In this document: positions 47,181 to 60,000 of the stretch, piece after piece
Layout of the letters: each line of letters starts with the position of its first letter
Numbering within the stretch: the first letter of the stretch is position 1
Origin: Marsupella aquatica
Lineage: Eukaryota > Marchantiophyta
DNA length: 64,000 bases
Direction: 5' to 3'
Assembly: GCA_973895155.1 (NCBI GenBank)
Contig: OZ316895.1
Coordinates: forward strand, 7,254,001 to 7,318,000
The notes under the pieces: model-generated
Seen by the model: the letters and a program-made list of their open reading frames with translations, nothing else
The model's database searches: none
What the model was told of the DNA's origin: nothing
Position numbers and translations under genes: made by a program

Positions 47181-47844
47181 TGAGTTCCCATAGTGGTTAT
47201 CCCGCATTCTTGATTGCTTCCCAAATCCCAATAACACAATTTTCCTTGGTTAGCAATTTGTCAAGCTCAGGCTTGTTGTTGTAAACTTCTCCAATACTTT
47301 GTCAGCTCCTACAAATGCAGCTTTGTGAATCCCTCACAATCATGTAAGCTCCGCTCGTTCTCTAGCTGCTCGTTCTGGCTCGACGTCTTTGTAGGTTGGT
47401 ATGAGTTACTGCGCTCCTTCAAGCAAACAACCTCAAAACTTTCCTGCCTGATTGACAATGTTCATTCCACCGATCAATATGAAGCTCACACAATCCTTTC
47501 ACCCAAATACACCTCCGCCATTGACAATCGGTCCGCTTCCCAAAGTTGAGGATGAGTGAACGAGAATGAGCAGTACCTGGCAAAGGATCGGTCCTCACCT
47601 GCTCGAAGCCGCCACTTAGTCATTGTTTAATCCGGTCACGGATTAGGTCGTAACCCTAATCTGTGGTCACTGCTGATCATTGCTCTTGGATCGCCACTAA
47701 ACTCCGGCTACCCTTGTTCCATAATTGGCCCAAGAGCTCTCCATTCTCACTCTAGTTTCCACTTTATATGCATAATATTTATTTACAAAAAAATTCTAGC
47801 TTAACCAAACTAAATGATTCTTGGCGAGGTATCACAGATAAGTA
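47181..47844. other. Intergenic, no intact gene
   Basis: Frames of 60-75 codons without motifs. It may be a continuation of the decayed element to its left. Confidence 0.35.
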
Positions 47845-47985
47845 CCTGACATGAAAGGTAGTCACCATCATCTGGCCCTAGGCTAGATGATAGTGCAACT
47901 CCTTACTGCCAGGGAGGTCTCAAGGATTCAATCATTTTAACATTTTGATCATTTTAACATTCACTCCACCCAAAAGTGGGGGTTG
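47845..47985 (+). mobile_element. Second tRNA-derived SINE-like copy
   Basis: GGTCTCAAGGATTCAATC (B-box-like) and TTCACTCCACCCAAAAGTGG match the 19605-19725 copy in order. The A-box part (CTAGATGATAGTGCA) is poorly preserved. Confidence 0.45.
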
Positions 47986-49640
47986 ATTTGTACTCTATTT
48001 ACACTTCAGAAAAATCTGGACTGTGGGCAGTTGTGTTTCATCACGAATGTTGTATAGTATGCAAGGAAAAATACATGAATTCTCTCCCTTGAGATGACTG
48101 TATAGTGTGCAGTAAGGGAGGTGTGGAGGGGGAGAAAGATGCTAGCATGGATAAAGATAAAAGGCAAAAATATATAAATTAGATAAATTGGAGAGATCAA
48201 AAAGGAAAAAGTTGGGGAAAAGAATCTGAAGTGGGCACTTTGACCCTTGAAAAAATTGTAGGCTAAAACAAATTATTATTTTGCTGATATTGCTTTTTGA
48301 CCCATCTTGCCAAAGTTTTTTGTCCAATTCTTGCCAATGCTCTTGCCACATGTGCCCAATTCTCCCTACCCATTTGCACCTTGCACACTCTACTTTTGAA
48401 TCAACTTCTACAACATATCAATAACACACATATTGTGCAATGACAACATTTTGGACAGATAATGTTTTTTGATACGACAACTGAACATTCTTTGATAGCA
48501 AGACTTTCACAATTGCACCAACAATAGCAGAGTGTAGGAATTTGTAAAGAAAACGTTAATTTTGTGTTTTACACCCTATCTTTTTCTTCTCTTTATCAAT
48601 AATTATGCTTAATGGGAGGAAATGGCAAGGGAGGAAATGGCAAGTGAGAGAAGAGGGTTTAGAGTTACCGCATGATCTCCATTGCCAATCCACTCCACTA
48701 TCCTCACCTTGCGCCCAATCTGTGTGCTAGCCTTTCCTTCCGCCCCATCGAGACCCCACCCCGACACATACCCTTGCCAAGATTTCACTTTTGCTCCAGG
48801 GATTTAGGGCTTCCTAAAAGTTGTTGTATGTGAATGTCAAATACGACACTAGTAGGTTGTCTCAAATCAGGCCTTTAACGGTTTTCTCCTGTGACCAAAA
48901 CACTACAAAATGGGTCACGGATGGGAAAATGCAATATCACAAAAGCTATCTATTAACAAGTTTTGCAATTAGTGCAAAAGTAGTGTTCCATCAACCCTGA
49001 AGTCCAGGGCAAGAAAGGCCCAAAGGACAATGGAAGGGTGTGTTGCCCGTCCACTAATGATTAAGAACTTTAAATAACAAATGGATCTGATCATGCTCCA
49101 AATTCTTTGAGATTAAGAGCCAACTCGCATGTGAGCAGCCTTAAAAAATGTTGCCTTCAACCTGAGCGAGAGTCATCTGCCTGAACTCTATCCTATGCCA
49201 GGCCTGATGGGACAACTTTTGGAGTTCCAAGGGCAAGGGCCAAAAAGTTTCTTGCCCTTGGGGTTCTGACCTCAAACTTCATTTTAAACAAAGTGTGTCC
49301 TATATAAGCTACAAGGGGTAACAACAAAGGAAGGACACTATCAGCCTTGTGCACTTGACATAATGTAGGGCAGTAGATCTATTTTTTTCTGATCATTTTG
49401 CAAGTGCTGAATGATCATTTTCTGATAGTGTTATCCCGTCCTTTCTATTTTGGTTACTCTTAAGCTTAGATTTTACAGCATGGCGACCTAGAATTTACAC
49501 CAAAAATTGTTGCAAACATGATTTGAGTAGTTATTTTTTTACACAAAACCATCATATCATGTTTGTGGTCGACCCTACATCAGACGGAGATTCACCTTAA
49601 CTCCATGAGAGACAACTACAAGTCTCAGAAGAAGGCACGA
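47986..49640. other. Intergenic, no gene seen
   Basis: AT-rich. A short tandem GGGAGGAAATGGCAAG pair lies at about 48616-48647. No RNA gene or supported frame. Confidence 0.45.
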
Positions 49641-50330
49641 TAACTACAAATGGCTATCCATGAGCTCCATGAGGTCCTTAATAAGCCTTGGGCAACCAAT
49701 GAGATCCCCCAAGCTCTTAATCTGGACTTCATTAATGATGCCTGATGATTCGTGTTTGGCTTGGGCTCGGGCCCTTGGTAGTTCCCCTCCCCTTTGTGGT
49801 ACTCACTTGGGGTTGACTGTTTTAGGTAGTGGTTGGGATAGGAGTAGGAACAGAGAGTGGACTAATCTCGGGACCCTTAGGAATGTGAGTGTTGGGTTTG
49901 GGCCTTGGTGGCGGCTGCCTGACCGCCAGTGCCTTTTTTCCTTGGATGATAGTGAGAGTTGTAAGGATAAGTGGACCCCTGACCCGTGGAGTAGTAGACA
50001 CCCTTGTTCCACGAGGTGGACTCGCTAAGGTTCCTTCTTCTGGTTGCCGCTGGTTTCCACTCTCCAGTGGCGTGCTTGGCTTCCATGGCCTGATTAGGGT
50101 CTTTATGTGGTGCTTGGGGGCTGCCCGTGCTGTTTTCCGGGTTTCCCGTTTGCTCGGGTGGTGTTTGCCCCCTTGCTTGTTGTTTTGGGCTTCCCCTTCC
50201 ACCCTGTTTTTGGAGTTTCTTTGTGGAAAATAATAAAAATAATAAAATGTGGTCGACCTTGCTAATGTGGCATGCTCTGGTGCCAGGAATTTGCAAGGAC
50301 CTCAAATGGGGGTCCATAAATATTCATTGA
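49641..50330. other. GC-rich segment with several overlapping ORFs, unassigned
   Basis: Frames of 114-146 codons lie on both strands. A short + frame at about 49650-49740 reads HELHEVLNKPWATNEIPQAL and looks protein-like, but it stops at once. Composition differs from the flanks. It could be a decayed retroelement or gene fragment. No assignment is possible. Confidence 0.25.
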
Positions 50331-51659
50331 AGTGAGACTTCTGGATTAGGGCAAAAAAATCAATTAAATATTTATTTTGAGAGTAGGAATCACAAGGAGA
50401 ACCCAGGTGCTGGCTAACAGGACAGTTCAGTCACCCAAAACGATGCGTGCACAATTGTAATCATTGTCATTTTTGTTGTGAAGGAAGAGCTAAGCTTGGA
50501 GCTACATAAGACCACTAGAGATGCTCCACTTGCAAACCTACAAGCTTAGGGAGGGCTCTATAAAGGGAAATTTGCTTTGTGCATGCACATGTTTGTCTGC
50601 AGGGTGTTTACACTAGTTAGAAGAGAATTCATGGATCAAGCAAACTCTTGAGCTTGAAATTTTGAACAATTGTGGCTGGAATTGCAATGTGCTAATGTCC
50701 AGGAGCAATGAGGCAAGAGTGGGGGCAAGAGATTTGCCTGGTGGTCAGCAAAAAATCTTAGAGTGAATCAGTGTATGAATAGCAGGGAGACAATGGTAAT
50801 GGGTAAAAGCAAGTCCGAGTGCACTGGGAGATGTGACCTGGAAGCTAGAGAAGTTTTAGCCATTCTAACATGCCCACAATTGTAATGTTTAAGTTGATGA
50901 ATTGTACTTGGCCAGGGCACAACAAAAGGATCAAGTAAATGTTCAATGTGCCAATTCAAAATTACTGCAGAAAACATGTTCACGTCAATGGCGATCCCTG
51001 GGTAGGACACAAAGAATGGTTTCAACAAATGTATGAATCATCACAAAATTTGACACCCAACTGGCTTACTGGTTTTGTATCATGCAATTGAGTGCGACAA
51101 AAACTTTTTGAGAAATTTCATTCGACCACCGTGAGCTAAAATACATTATAAGGGTTTGAGGCACCTTTACCTTCGGTCCCCTTGGGTGCTGTCCCTTTGT
51201 GGCCTTGCCGGTAATCATACATCAAAATGTGGTAATATATGGTGTGCACTCATTGATTTAAAAAAAAACAACAAGGTTTATTATGGTATGGCGGGATGTA
51301 GTACTCCTATATGTCATATTTTGTTGTGTAGTTAATGAGACCCCCTTTGTGGGCTCCCTGTTGTATGTTTGTTTTTTTGAAAGAATCTCAATTGGTTTCT
51401 TGGAGGCAAAAATAAAAGAATTATAAGATGAAAAGAAATTTACCTTACTTGTGGAGGGAGGAAAACTCAAAGTATATATATCACAATGCCCAAGGGCAAA
51501 AAATGCCAAACCTGGAGACAAGATCTCAAAGGCAAAGCCTCAAGATCCCAAAGGCAAAACATCCCAATGAAGGGGAGGAAAAGAGGGGAAAGGACCCCAA
51601 GAAAAACAAGCCAAGGGGTCCCCAACCAGAAGCCAACAAGGAACAACCACCAAAAAGTA
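50331..51659. other. Intergenic, no gene seen
   Basis: AT-rich sequence followed by a purine-rich + strand stretch (about 51530-51650) that gives Lys-rich frames by composition. Confidence 0.4.
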
Positions 51660-51720
51660 ACCCACAAGAGCCATGAAGGCTAACATCAAAAAGTAACCCA
51701 CAAGAGCCATGAAGGCGGTC
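51660..51720. repeat. Short tandem duplication at the end of the broken ORF
   Basis: AAAAAGTAACCCACAAGAGC then CATGAAGGC occurs twice with a seven-base spacer. It adds a repeated LHGSCGLLF to the minus-strand frame and so probably postdates loss of function. Confidence 0.9.
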
Positions 51721-52326
51721 CAGTTTGTCCTCCAAAGTCATCACAGCCAATGACTCTTCCTCTGTCAGCCCTGCTCCAGTGTCATTCTTCACTTCAAGAG
51801 CTTGCTTGTATCTCAATTTGTAACATTGGAATCGCTTCGTCAGATTTGGTGCAATAATTTTCTTGGGGAAACCATGATGAATGAGTGCAGCCAACATGGA
51901 CTTCATGATAGTGGCCTTAGATTGGTATTTTTGCCCAATCTTTGTTCTCCTTCCTGATCCATGCAATGCTGCAAAGTTTTCAGGGAGCTCAAGGTATGAG
52001 ACTATGAGATCATAGTCTTCATCCTTTAAGCAAAACTTCTCAGCAGGAACTCGGTATTGCTCGGTGGCAACAGTTGCTCATGGTGGCTGGAAGACAGAGC
52101 CTTTGCTCCTCCCAAAACCTTCTCTCACAAAACCCTGGCTCCGTGTGCTAGACATTGTGCTGAAAGAGTGTGAACCCACAGAAGAAGATGTGGGCTTGTC
52201 AAGAATGGACTGCAAGTAATCGGCAATCTTGTGCTCAACCTCGTGATGAAAGGCAGTTTGTGCTCGAACTAAAATGTCGAAAGCTCGATCACATATATAC
52301 ATAGATTCAGACGAGGCAGTGTCCAT
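51694..52326 (-). pseudogene. Transposon-associated DNA-binding-domain ORF with an in-frame stop
   Basis: A frame starts at 52326 (MDTASSESMYICD) and runs to TGA at 52080-52078. The same frame then reads on without shift as TEQYRVPAEKFCLKDEDYDL, IVSYLELPENFAALHGSGRR and LTKRFQCYKLRYKQALEVKN, to GAGLTEEESLAVMTLEDKLD. The second part, with its spaced aromatic residues and the DTGxGLTEEE..TLEDKL motif, resembles trihelix/SANT-like accessory proteins of plant DNA transposons. This is from memory of the family pattern and not from a search. The single TGA and the truncated 3' end suggest a recently dead copy. Confidence 0.5.
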
Positions 52327-54000
52327 GGCTTACAAATTTGTGTTGTGATATCTGAGGGAGATGTCGATGATGCCAAAATTTGAAATAAGTGCGCGAATCC
52401 GCACAGTCGGGAAAATTGAAATCCGGCAATCCGAAAATCCTCATTTTGAAGTGCATACGATGAGTACGTCGACGGTGATTAAAGTGCAATCGACGCATTA
52501 AGCGTCAACGGTGCTCCTAAAAATTTAAACCTCTGCAACTTTGGAATAGAGGACCTGCGCTATCCACCCGACATGGCAGCATATGGCTGGTTCGGGCAGG
52601 GACATACCGAATGGGAGGGGAAATGGTGCTGATAATTGATACGTGATTTAGGCCGTAATGGTTGGTCCGGGGCGGGTCAAACCTTACCCCCCCCCCCCCC
52701 CCTTTTTTCTATTTCCGTCAGAACCTCCCGTGGGCTGTGTTACGGGATTAGTTCAGTGGCCGTCACTTTTCATTATGGCTTAAGTTTGAGACGCCCTATT
52801 CAGGGGAGGACTAAAATACCTACTGTAGTAGAGCTTTGGAGTAAACCCCATACGAGACACTAAACGGAACCTACCTGAAGTCCCAAACCCTGGCTGAGAT
52901 GTCCCCACATTGGGGGCCCCAAGCTCACTGTAGCTCTCGGCCTCGTTTTCTGGACGGAAATCATTCCAGACACGGAATTGCGCCGGAATGAACGGGGCGA
53001 GCTTAAAAACTTAAGCTGGTAATTCTGTAGGTTGCCTGCACAAGCAAGGCAGATGTGAGGCCATTGGAGCTCAATGGGAAACAGAGCGCGAAGAAAACTT
53101 AGCTCTATAACGCTGGACAGGATGATACGTTGATAAATGTACGTCGTCGCACAGCCATTCTTTCCAATACCAAATGGAGGTTGCGGAATCGTTAATGGTG
53201 GGGATATGAAATTGCGACAACGGATTCCTTCACTGGCGCATGATGTTGATACTGTATAATTCAAGTAGATCATTTCAGGGGTCGTGACAGTCTCGTGAAT
53301 TTCGCTATAGCACGATCTTAACTTGCGGAAGATGAGAAGTATTTTCTGCAGAGTTGTTGATAAATTTTTCATTTCGGGCGTGTCACCTTGGTAGCAGAGG
53401 CAAACCACCACGCGGTGACTGGAAATATACGTCTGCAAGAGAATGGGCCGGGATGTTTGTCTACATTAGAAATTAGAAGGAGTAATTAGAAGGTGCAGAT
53501 GACTGGGTGGTCCAAAAATTTTCATATTGGCGCAGTAGGCCACACGCCAAGCCATCAAGGAGCACAGAACGATCGAGAGTAATATACATTACAGAGGCAT
53601 GGATAGCGTGATTGCTCAGGTTCAATCCTACGATCAGGTTTTGCCAAAATTACAGAGTTTGGACCAACGAATGCTGTGGCCTGAGGACTCAGGAATACTT
53701 CAGATCACTCGATGAAATCCTGAGTAGAGGAGACTCGCAGTCACGATTGAGCTAAACTGATACCTACGCTGCGAATCATGTTACCATATGCAGCAAAGCG
53801 TCAGAATCGAAGGAATTGAACACCTCTGGATTTCCATCGTGCAAAAGCGATGGGCAGGAATTCGTGTACCACATGGTATCGAGATTTTTGTGCATCGATT
53901 TGAGACAGCATGCAGCAAGTAGATCATGTGCGCCAAATACAATAGTGCTTATTATTCTTTGGCAAAGAAATTGAGGGGGGCTCCACGTTGAACACGAAAG
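52327..54000. other. Intergenic upstream of VPS13; unassigned 192-codon minus ORF
   Basis: A 16-base C run lies at 52687-52702. The minus frame 52860-53438 (192 codons) has a Cys/Ile/Pro-rich composition, no domain that I recognise and no supporting signals; it is probably chance or a decayed exon. The last few hundred bases should contain the VPS13 5' UTR and promoter, but I see no clear TATA box. Confidence 0.35.
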
Positions 54001-57000
54001 ATGTTTGAAGGCCTGCTATACCAACTTCTAGCCGGCTACTTAGGGCACTATGTGAAAGATATAAATCGTGAGCATTTTCGTCTCGGCCTCTGGAGCGGTA
54101 CGCATTCTTTTCCGTGATTGGTGCTAAGTGATTGAGGGCGTGTATACCATGGAAGGGTTACTTGGATCATAAATGAGGCTGATATTACTTTCAAATATTC
54201 TTCCCGAGTTGGTCTGAGAAAAACCAGTCAGGGAGGATTAATTATAATTCTCGTCGTCGTAATCACTGCTGAAATATGTCTGCGTGTTGATGCTTTTTGA
54301 ATGCAGGCGAAGCCTTTTTGGAAAATGTGGAAATTCGGTTGGAGGCTTTCGACCACCTGCAGCTTCCATTTGCTATCAAACAAGGTACAGTAAGGAAGTT
54401 GTTAGTAGTGGAGGTCGTCCAATTTGTATGAGATGTTGAATTTAGAACTTTTGCAGTTTAAACAAGCTCGTTTGTCGTTTGTTTCAAATACGGTCTGATT
54501 GTTACAGAAATTCATTTAGATCTTCTCCAAACTCTTCCTTATGTGCTGACCTGCAAGTGTTGCATTCATCGTATTCGTTCCGAATCAGGCTTTGTTGGAA
54601 AGTTGAGACTCCAGGTGCCCTGGTCGAAGCTTGGTTGGGAACCAATTTTGATTGCCTTGGAAGACGTGACTTTATTGGCCGCTCCTCATGAAGAATCTGA
54701 GGTGCTAAATTTCCCTTGCTTGCGCTCGTAGGTTTAGGAAAATCTGGTCGTCGGAGACTACATCTCCCCCACTTTTGATTAGAGTCTTTGCCTCTTGGCG
54801 ACACTAAAACCTGGAGCTTATTGCCTGGCGATGAGACTATGTAATTGACGTAAATCGCACAATTCAAAACTACTTCTGGCTGTGTAGCACACCAGATATA
54901 CAAATAAATATCCATGCAGAAGACTTGGCTCCTTTTTTCCGTTTTTCCTTTTTTCCTTTTTTCCTTTTTTCCTTTTTTCCTTTTTTCCTTTTTTCCTCTC
55001 GTTCTTTCTTTCACTCCTTGATGACTGTAGTTGAGACCAGAAACGTGAATTGACAAAACATTTGACGCCGCTGACCGAAATAGCGCTTGCTCAGTTGTGG
55101 AGATTTTCTAGGGTTACTCTGAGCCAAGTATCATTGCAGGAGACCTGCCATTATATTGCAAAAGTCACCAATTTCTCGAGGTTTGGTCGAAGACAGGATA
55201 GAGCTCTTTGGGACCGAATTATCCTATTTCATCTTAGCCTTGAGGGAAAGACGAGCACATGGCATCAATGTCTTGATGTAATGACTCTATCCCTGGGCTG
55301 GAGTTGTGGTCAATGAGTATTATATGTAATCCTTGATTTCTGTAAATCGTCAGAAGTATGACTTGAATTATTTCTACAGTATGGTGCAGAGGCATCAGAA
55401 AGGCGAGCTTTGGCAGCTAAAAAAGCTGGTCTTGCAGCAGCAGAATTTGCGAAGATGTCACAACGAGTTTCTGGTAAGAGAAGAAATTTATTGTCATAAC
55501 TGAGCGGCTCTTGCATTCAATTGAAACTGGAAATTCTATTGGCTCGGAAAGAACAGAATTTACTCTAGGCCTACATCCCTTGGAAATAGGATACGCTGTC
55601 AAGCGGGCTGACAAGCGACGGTTTAGAAAACAAAAAACCTTCTCAATGGTGACCTTGCCTTCACCATCTGCTCTGTGACGTTGCTGTCGATCTTTGGGAA
55701 CTGAGAAACCATAGACGTAACTAGAAAATGCACTGGAATGATCAAGTTTGTAATTTCTGAGTTGATCGCCAATTTATGTCTTTGCGCTTGAACTTTCTCT
55801 GTGACTTCAATAACTAATCTGGTTAATTACGAGGTTTGCTTTTCAGCGCTTATAGTTTCGGTGTCGAGCCTGGTTCAAGTTTCTAATATCCTCTCATCAT
55901 TGTTATCAATGAGTCTTTTAGTATGTGTCGCTAGAAATCCGAGTGCCGTCTTCGGTTTTCTTGTTTCTTGATGTCATCCTTGATTGTCTGACCTTTCAGT
56001 TCCTCATTTTGGCTCGTCGGTAGGGAAGCCTGTAAACTCGGACAGGAGCTTTAGCAAGCAGTAGTGAACCGTCAATCAGAGATTGAATTCCCGAATAAAA
56101 ATCTTTACGTGCAGTACTTGACAATGATATGTGCTTTTCCAGATGGATTAAAAGTCAGATTTGAATTAAGCCGTTTAACAATATTGTGTGTCTGCAGAAC
56201 CTCTAACATTGTAAATCTTATATTTGCAGAAGACAAATCAGGGCAGACGTTTCTATCCTATCTTTCTGCAAAGGTGGAGATCTGCTAACCGTCTCTCCTG
56301 GATCCTTTTCATGAGGTCCTTCATATTTGCTCGTGAATAAGTCTAAATATGCAAATTTCCTGGATCTTGAAAGACATTTTCGATAGCGACATATACCGGT
56401 GACCATGACTCCTTGATCTATGGCTCTTCCATATGGCATGAAAGATGGATTCCTTGGCATGTCTCATTGTATTAGAGGATGCAATATTTCAAATAGAACA
56501 TCTGAAATATCGAAAAAACTCGCTGAACGTTGCATCTGCCTTGTGCCAGATTATAGACAATGTCCAGGTGACAGTTGCCAAGGTCCATATCCAGTATGTG
56601 GATGGCAAAACGGACCCACAGGTATGCTATATATTTCCTCATTGGAGTTGGCCGTGTCATCTAAGAATTTTTCGATGATGGAAACGGTTTTTGCATAGCA
56701 TATTTTGCTGACTTCATCAGCGCTGTGCTTAATGTAAACCTCTATTGTAAGCGCTGCTATCATGTGACTATCAGTTTTCATAGCTACTGTCGGCAGTATC
56801 ATCTTTCATGTGATAAACATTTTTTTCTGTGCTCAACGTTTGAATTTTATGATGATCTAGTTGAGAAACTAAAGAGTCAATCTTTGTGTGGTATGCAGAG
56901 AGTCTTCTCGTTTGGCATTACTCTCTCGAGTCTTACCATTAGTACCACCGATGGCCGAGATCATCCTGTGCTACCAGGGTGTGTAACGGTTTCATATCAA

Positions 57001-60000
57001 TCCTGTGTGTTTTGTTCTATAAAAAGAAGATGGGTGAGAGTAATCTATAATTGCTTTCATGGTGGTAAGAAGAGTTTTTCCATAGTACCATAGATGGACG
57101 CGATCATCCCGTGCTACCAGGAACTGTAACGGTTTCATAGCAATCCTGAGTGTTGAAGATGGGTGACAGTAGATCTGTAAATTCTTCATGGGTGGTATGA
57201 AGGAGGAGGAAATGAGATTCCGATAGCTCAAGATTTTGAATGACTGATAGGCTTTCTTCACCTGCCATGGAACAATACTTATTCAAGTTACCATTCTTTC
57301 AGGATGTCTACAGCTGGTAAAAGTGGAGGAAACAGAGTTTACAAGCTTGTGGAGATAAAACAGCTTGCGTTGTACTGGAACTCGGATAAACCTCAGGGGC
57401 CTTCAATTGGAACTTCTGCGAGTGATGACAGTTATCGTTCTATCAATAGCTTGTTAGCTACAGAGGAAGAAGTGGTTTACCTGCTGCGCCCAACAAATGC
57501 TACATTGAGACTGACAGTAAGTCGGAAGTTCACTAAAAGATTATTGTCTCGAACTATTTTTAAATTCAGGACTCTTTTGCTTTCTGGATTTTGGTTTCAG
57601 TTAAGTCAAACTGCATTGAATCGAATTTGCGCACTGACTAGACCAAGTTGCTATCATGAGTCTTTTCGGGTCATCGTTAGTAGTAAGCTTAAGTTGACTG
57701 CTTAGGTGGAGTCCCCTCCTGGGAATCTTTGCCTTCAGAGCTTCCAAATAAGCTCGGTCGTTTATCTGAGCTTTGTATTGTTTTCATCGTTTTGATGAAT
57801 CTATTATGTAGGAGCAAGTACTTTTCCTCTTAAACCACCACTGGCCATATTCCCTTTTTCACATTCCTATCCTCTGGAGTGAGGCTTTGCTCCACAATTT
57901 CAGGAAAAATGTACTAAAATTGGTGAAACCTGGTGGATCCAGGTTTTGTCATGGACAGTGGCGCTTTAAGTCAATAAGGGTAGTTCTGCAACTCGTTAAC
58001 TAATTGCCTTAGAGTACTGTATAGTTAACTGCTGCAGTCAGGAGAAAATCCCATATATCTGAAATCAGTGTTACATACTTATGTGGTTATAGCACGTGTT
58101 TGTAATATAGACGTGCGTTGTATGGTACTCCCAGTGTGATAAATTTGTGTGATTTGTAAGTATCATTTGGTTCTATCACTGAATAGCTTGGACAATTGCA
58201 GGTGAACAAGAAAGCCACACAAGGAGAAGGAGGTCCTATGTACTCTGTCGCAGCAAACATTGATGATCTGGTGAGTCCACTTGTGAGGGGTGACGTGTCC
58301 AGAAATGTAGAATAAGGATGTGGAGCATCTGATAGTTACCCAGCTTAATGCGTTCATTTGAATACACTTATGACTAAACTGGGGATGTAGCGACCTGCTA
58401 ACTTGATTAGTCTATAGAGTTCTGGAAACCCATTTACTTTCGACATGCCGCTGAAAATTGAATTGGAAGGCTGGTAGTTGCAGACATGACTATATGGTTT
58501 CCCCATCTCTCTGGCCAATGACTTACGAGAGATACGAGTGAAGATTGTATGTTTTGACCAGATTGTAATTGAGCTTTCTTCCTGGCATCTTACAGTCTCT
58601 AGCTCTGGTGGATCGACAATTAGTCCAGATGTTGCTGCTCATTGAGGTTCTTTCCATGTCGCGCTTACGAGAGAGGTAATCCACCAAATCTTTTAAAACT
58701 CGGAGTGACATTGTTTTTAGATAAATTTTTGAAGATCATACTCAAAATCTCTGTTCTGTTATGGTACAGTTGCCATTTGTGCCTGGGGCACGCTGATCAT
58801 TGCTGTTCTATAATCCATTTTTCGCTAATTGTTGTGTAGATATGCTCGATTTCGACCTCATATCAGCAAGGCAGATTCTGGGAGTGGAAGACTTGGATGG
58901 CAGCGTCGGCTGTGGGTTTTTGCAATCCAAGCAGTTCTTTCGGATGTCCGTAAACATCTTCGTCGAAGTTCTTGGAGTTATTTGTCCTGGCGCTCGTAAG
59001 TCCTATACCCTTGTGGGATCTGTGCTCATTTTATCTGGACTTCAGAGGTAGTCTTGGACGAGATGTTTGATTATAGAGAACAATCTGACCTTTATGTTGT
59101 TGTTCTTCGAGTTAAGCTGGTTTGAAGTCTGTCGGCAAAAATCTACTGAAGAAGTTTTGGGCCGAAAGCAAACTGTCTGATTGGTTTGAAGGTCGGGTTA
59201 AGTGTACCGGAATGGTATAATTAGCTGTTGTCAATGAATTGCAGTATGCTGTTTCTTAGAGGACTTATCAAAGCGGTTTCACATCATTTTTCAGGAATGC
59301 TGGGTTTGATATTGTGTGCCTTGTTTATCTAGATGGGTACATTGTACAATCTGCTTTCATAATCATTCCACATTCAATATTCAGTCCAGTGGCAGTCCTA
59401 CATTTGCAACGGGCTGTTTAATAGGACACAAGGATCACTGCTAACCATCAAAATAAACGTATACATCTCATTTAGTTCAAATTAGTGACATTGCTGCCCA
59501 CAATTTTATCTTGATATCTAAGTGGTCAACAATGTCCTGCTTGTTCATCTATCCAAAGTTGTGGATATAAAGTCTCTAAGTTGAGCGACTATCATTCCTT
59601 CGTGGCTGCTACCTTTTGTTGATCAAAGATCATACTGCGAGTAAGATTTATAATCTCATTAATGGCAAGATTGTGGTTGTAGGGAGCGCCAGAAACGCTA
59701 TGTCAGTTTGTACAAGGCAAAACTGGAATCACTGCATAGAGTTCAGGTTTGTCTTGCAGAAGTATTTTCTTGGCTCCAAGTTTTCCGTTACTTTATATCC
59801 TTTGTCCTAAGAAATCGATATCTGTTTCCTCTAATTTAAAAGCTAGAGATCTATCACCTCCCGTAGCGTTGACTCAATTTTTCTCTATTGGAGTCAACCT
59901 CACAACGGAAGGTGTTGTTTGTATACGATATTGTTGTAGCCAGCAGGGGATCAAAAGTGGGCTGAGCTTGAGGAAATGGAAAGAGAGTTTGAGATGGACG

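Noticed and set aside
49822-50317. 126- and 146-codon minus ORFs
   Set aside because: They overlap each other and + frames in a GC-rich segment. Low-complexity Pro/Thr/Asn composition and no family.
52860-53438. 192-codon minus ORF upstream of VPS13
   Set aside because: No recognisable domain, no splice or promoter support, and odd composition. Mentioned only as unassigned.
54502-55056. 184-codon Lys-rich minus ORF
   Set aside because: It is antisense to VPS13 exon 3 and to the CCTTTTTT microsatellite in intron 3.
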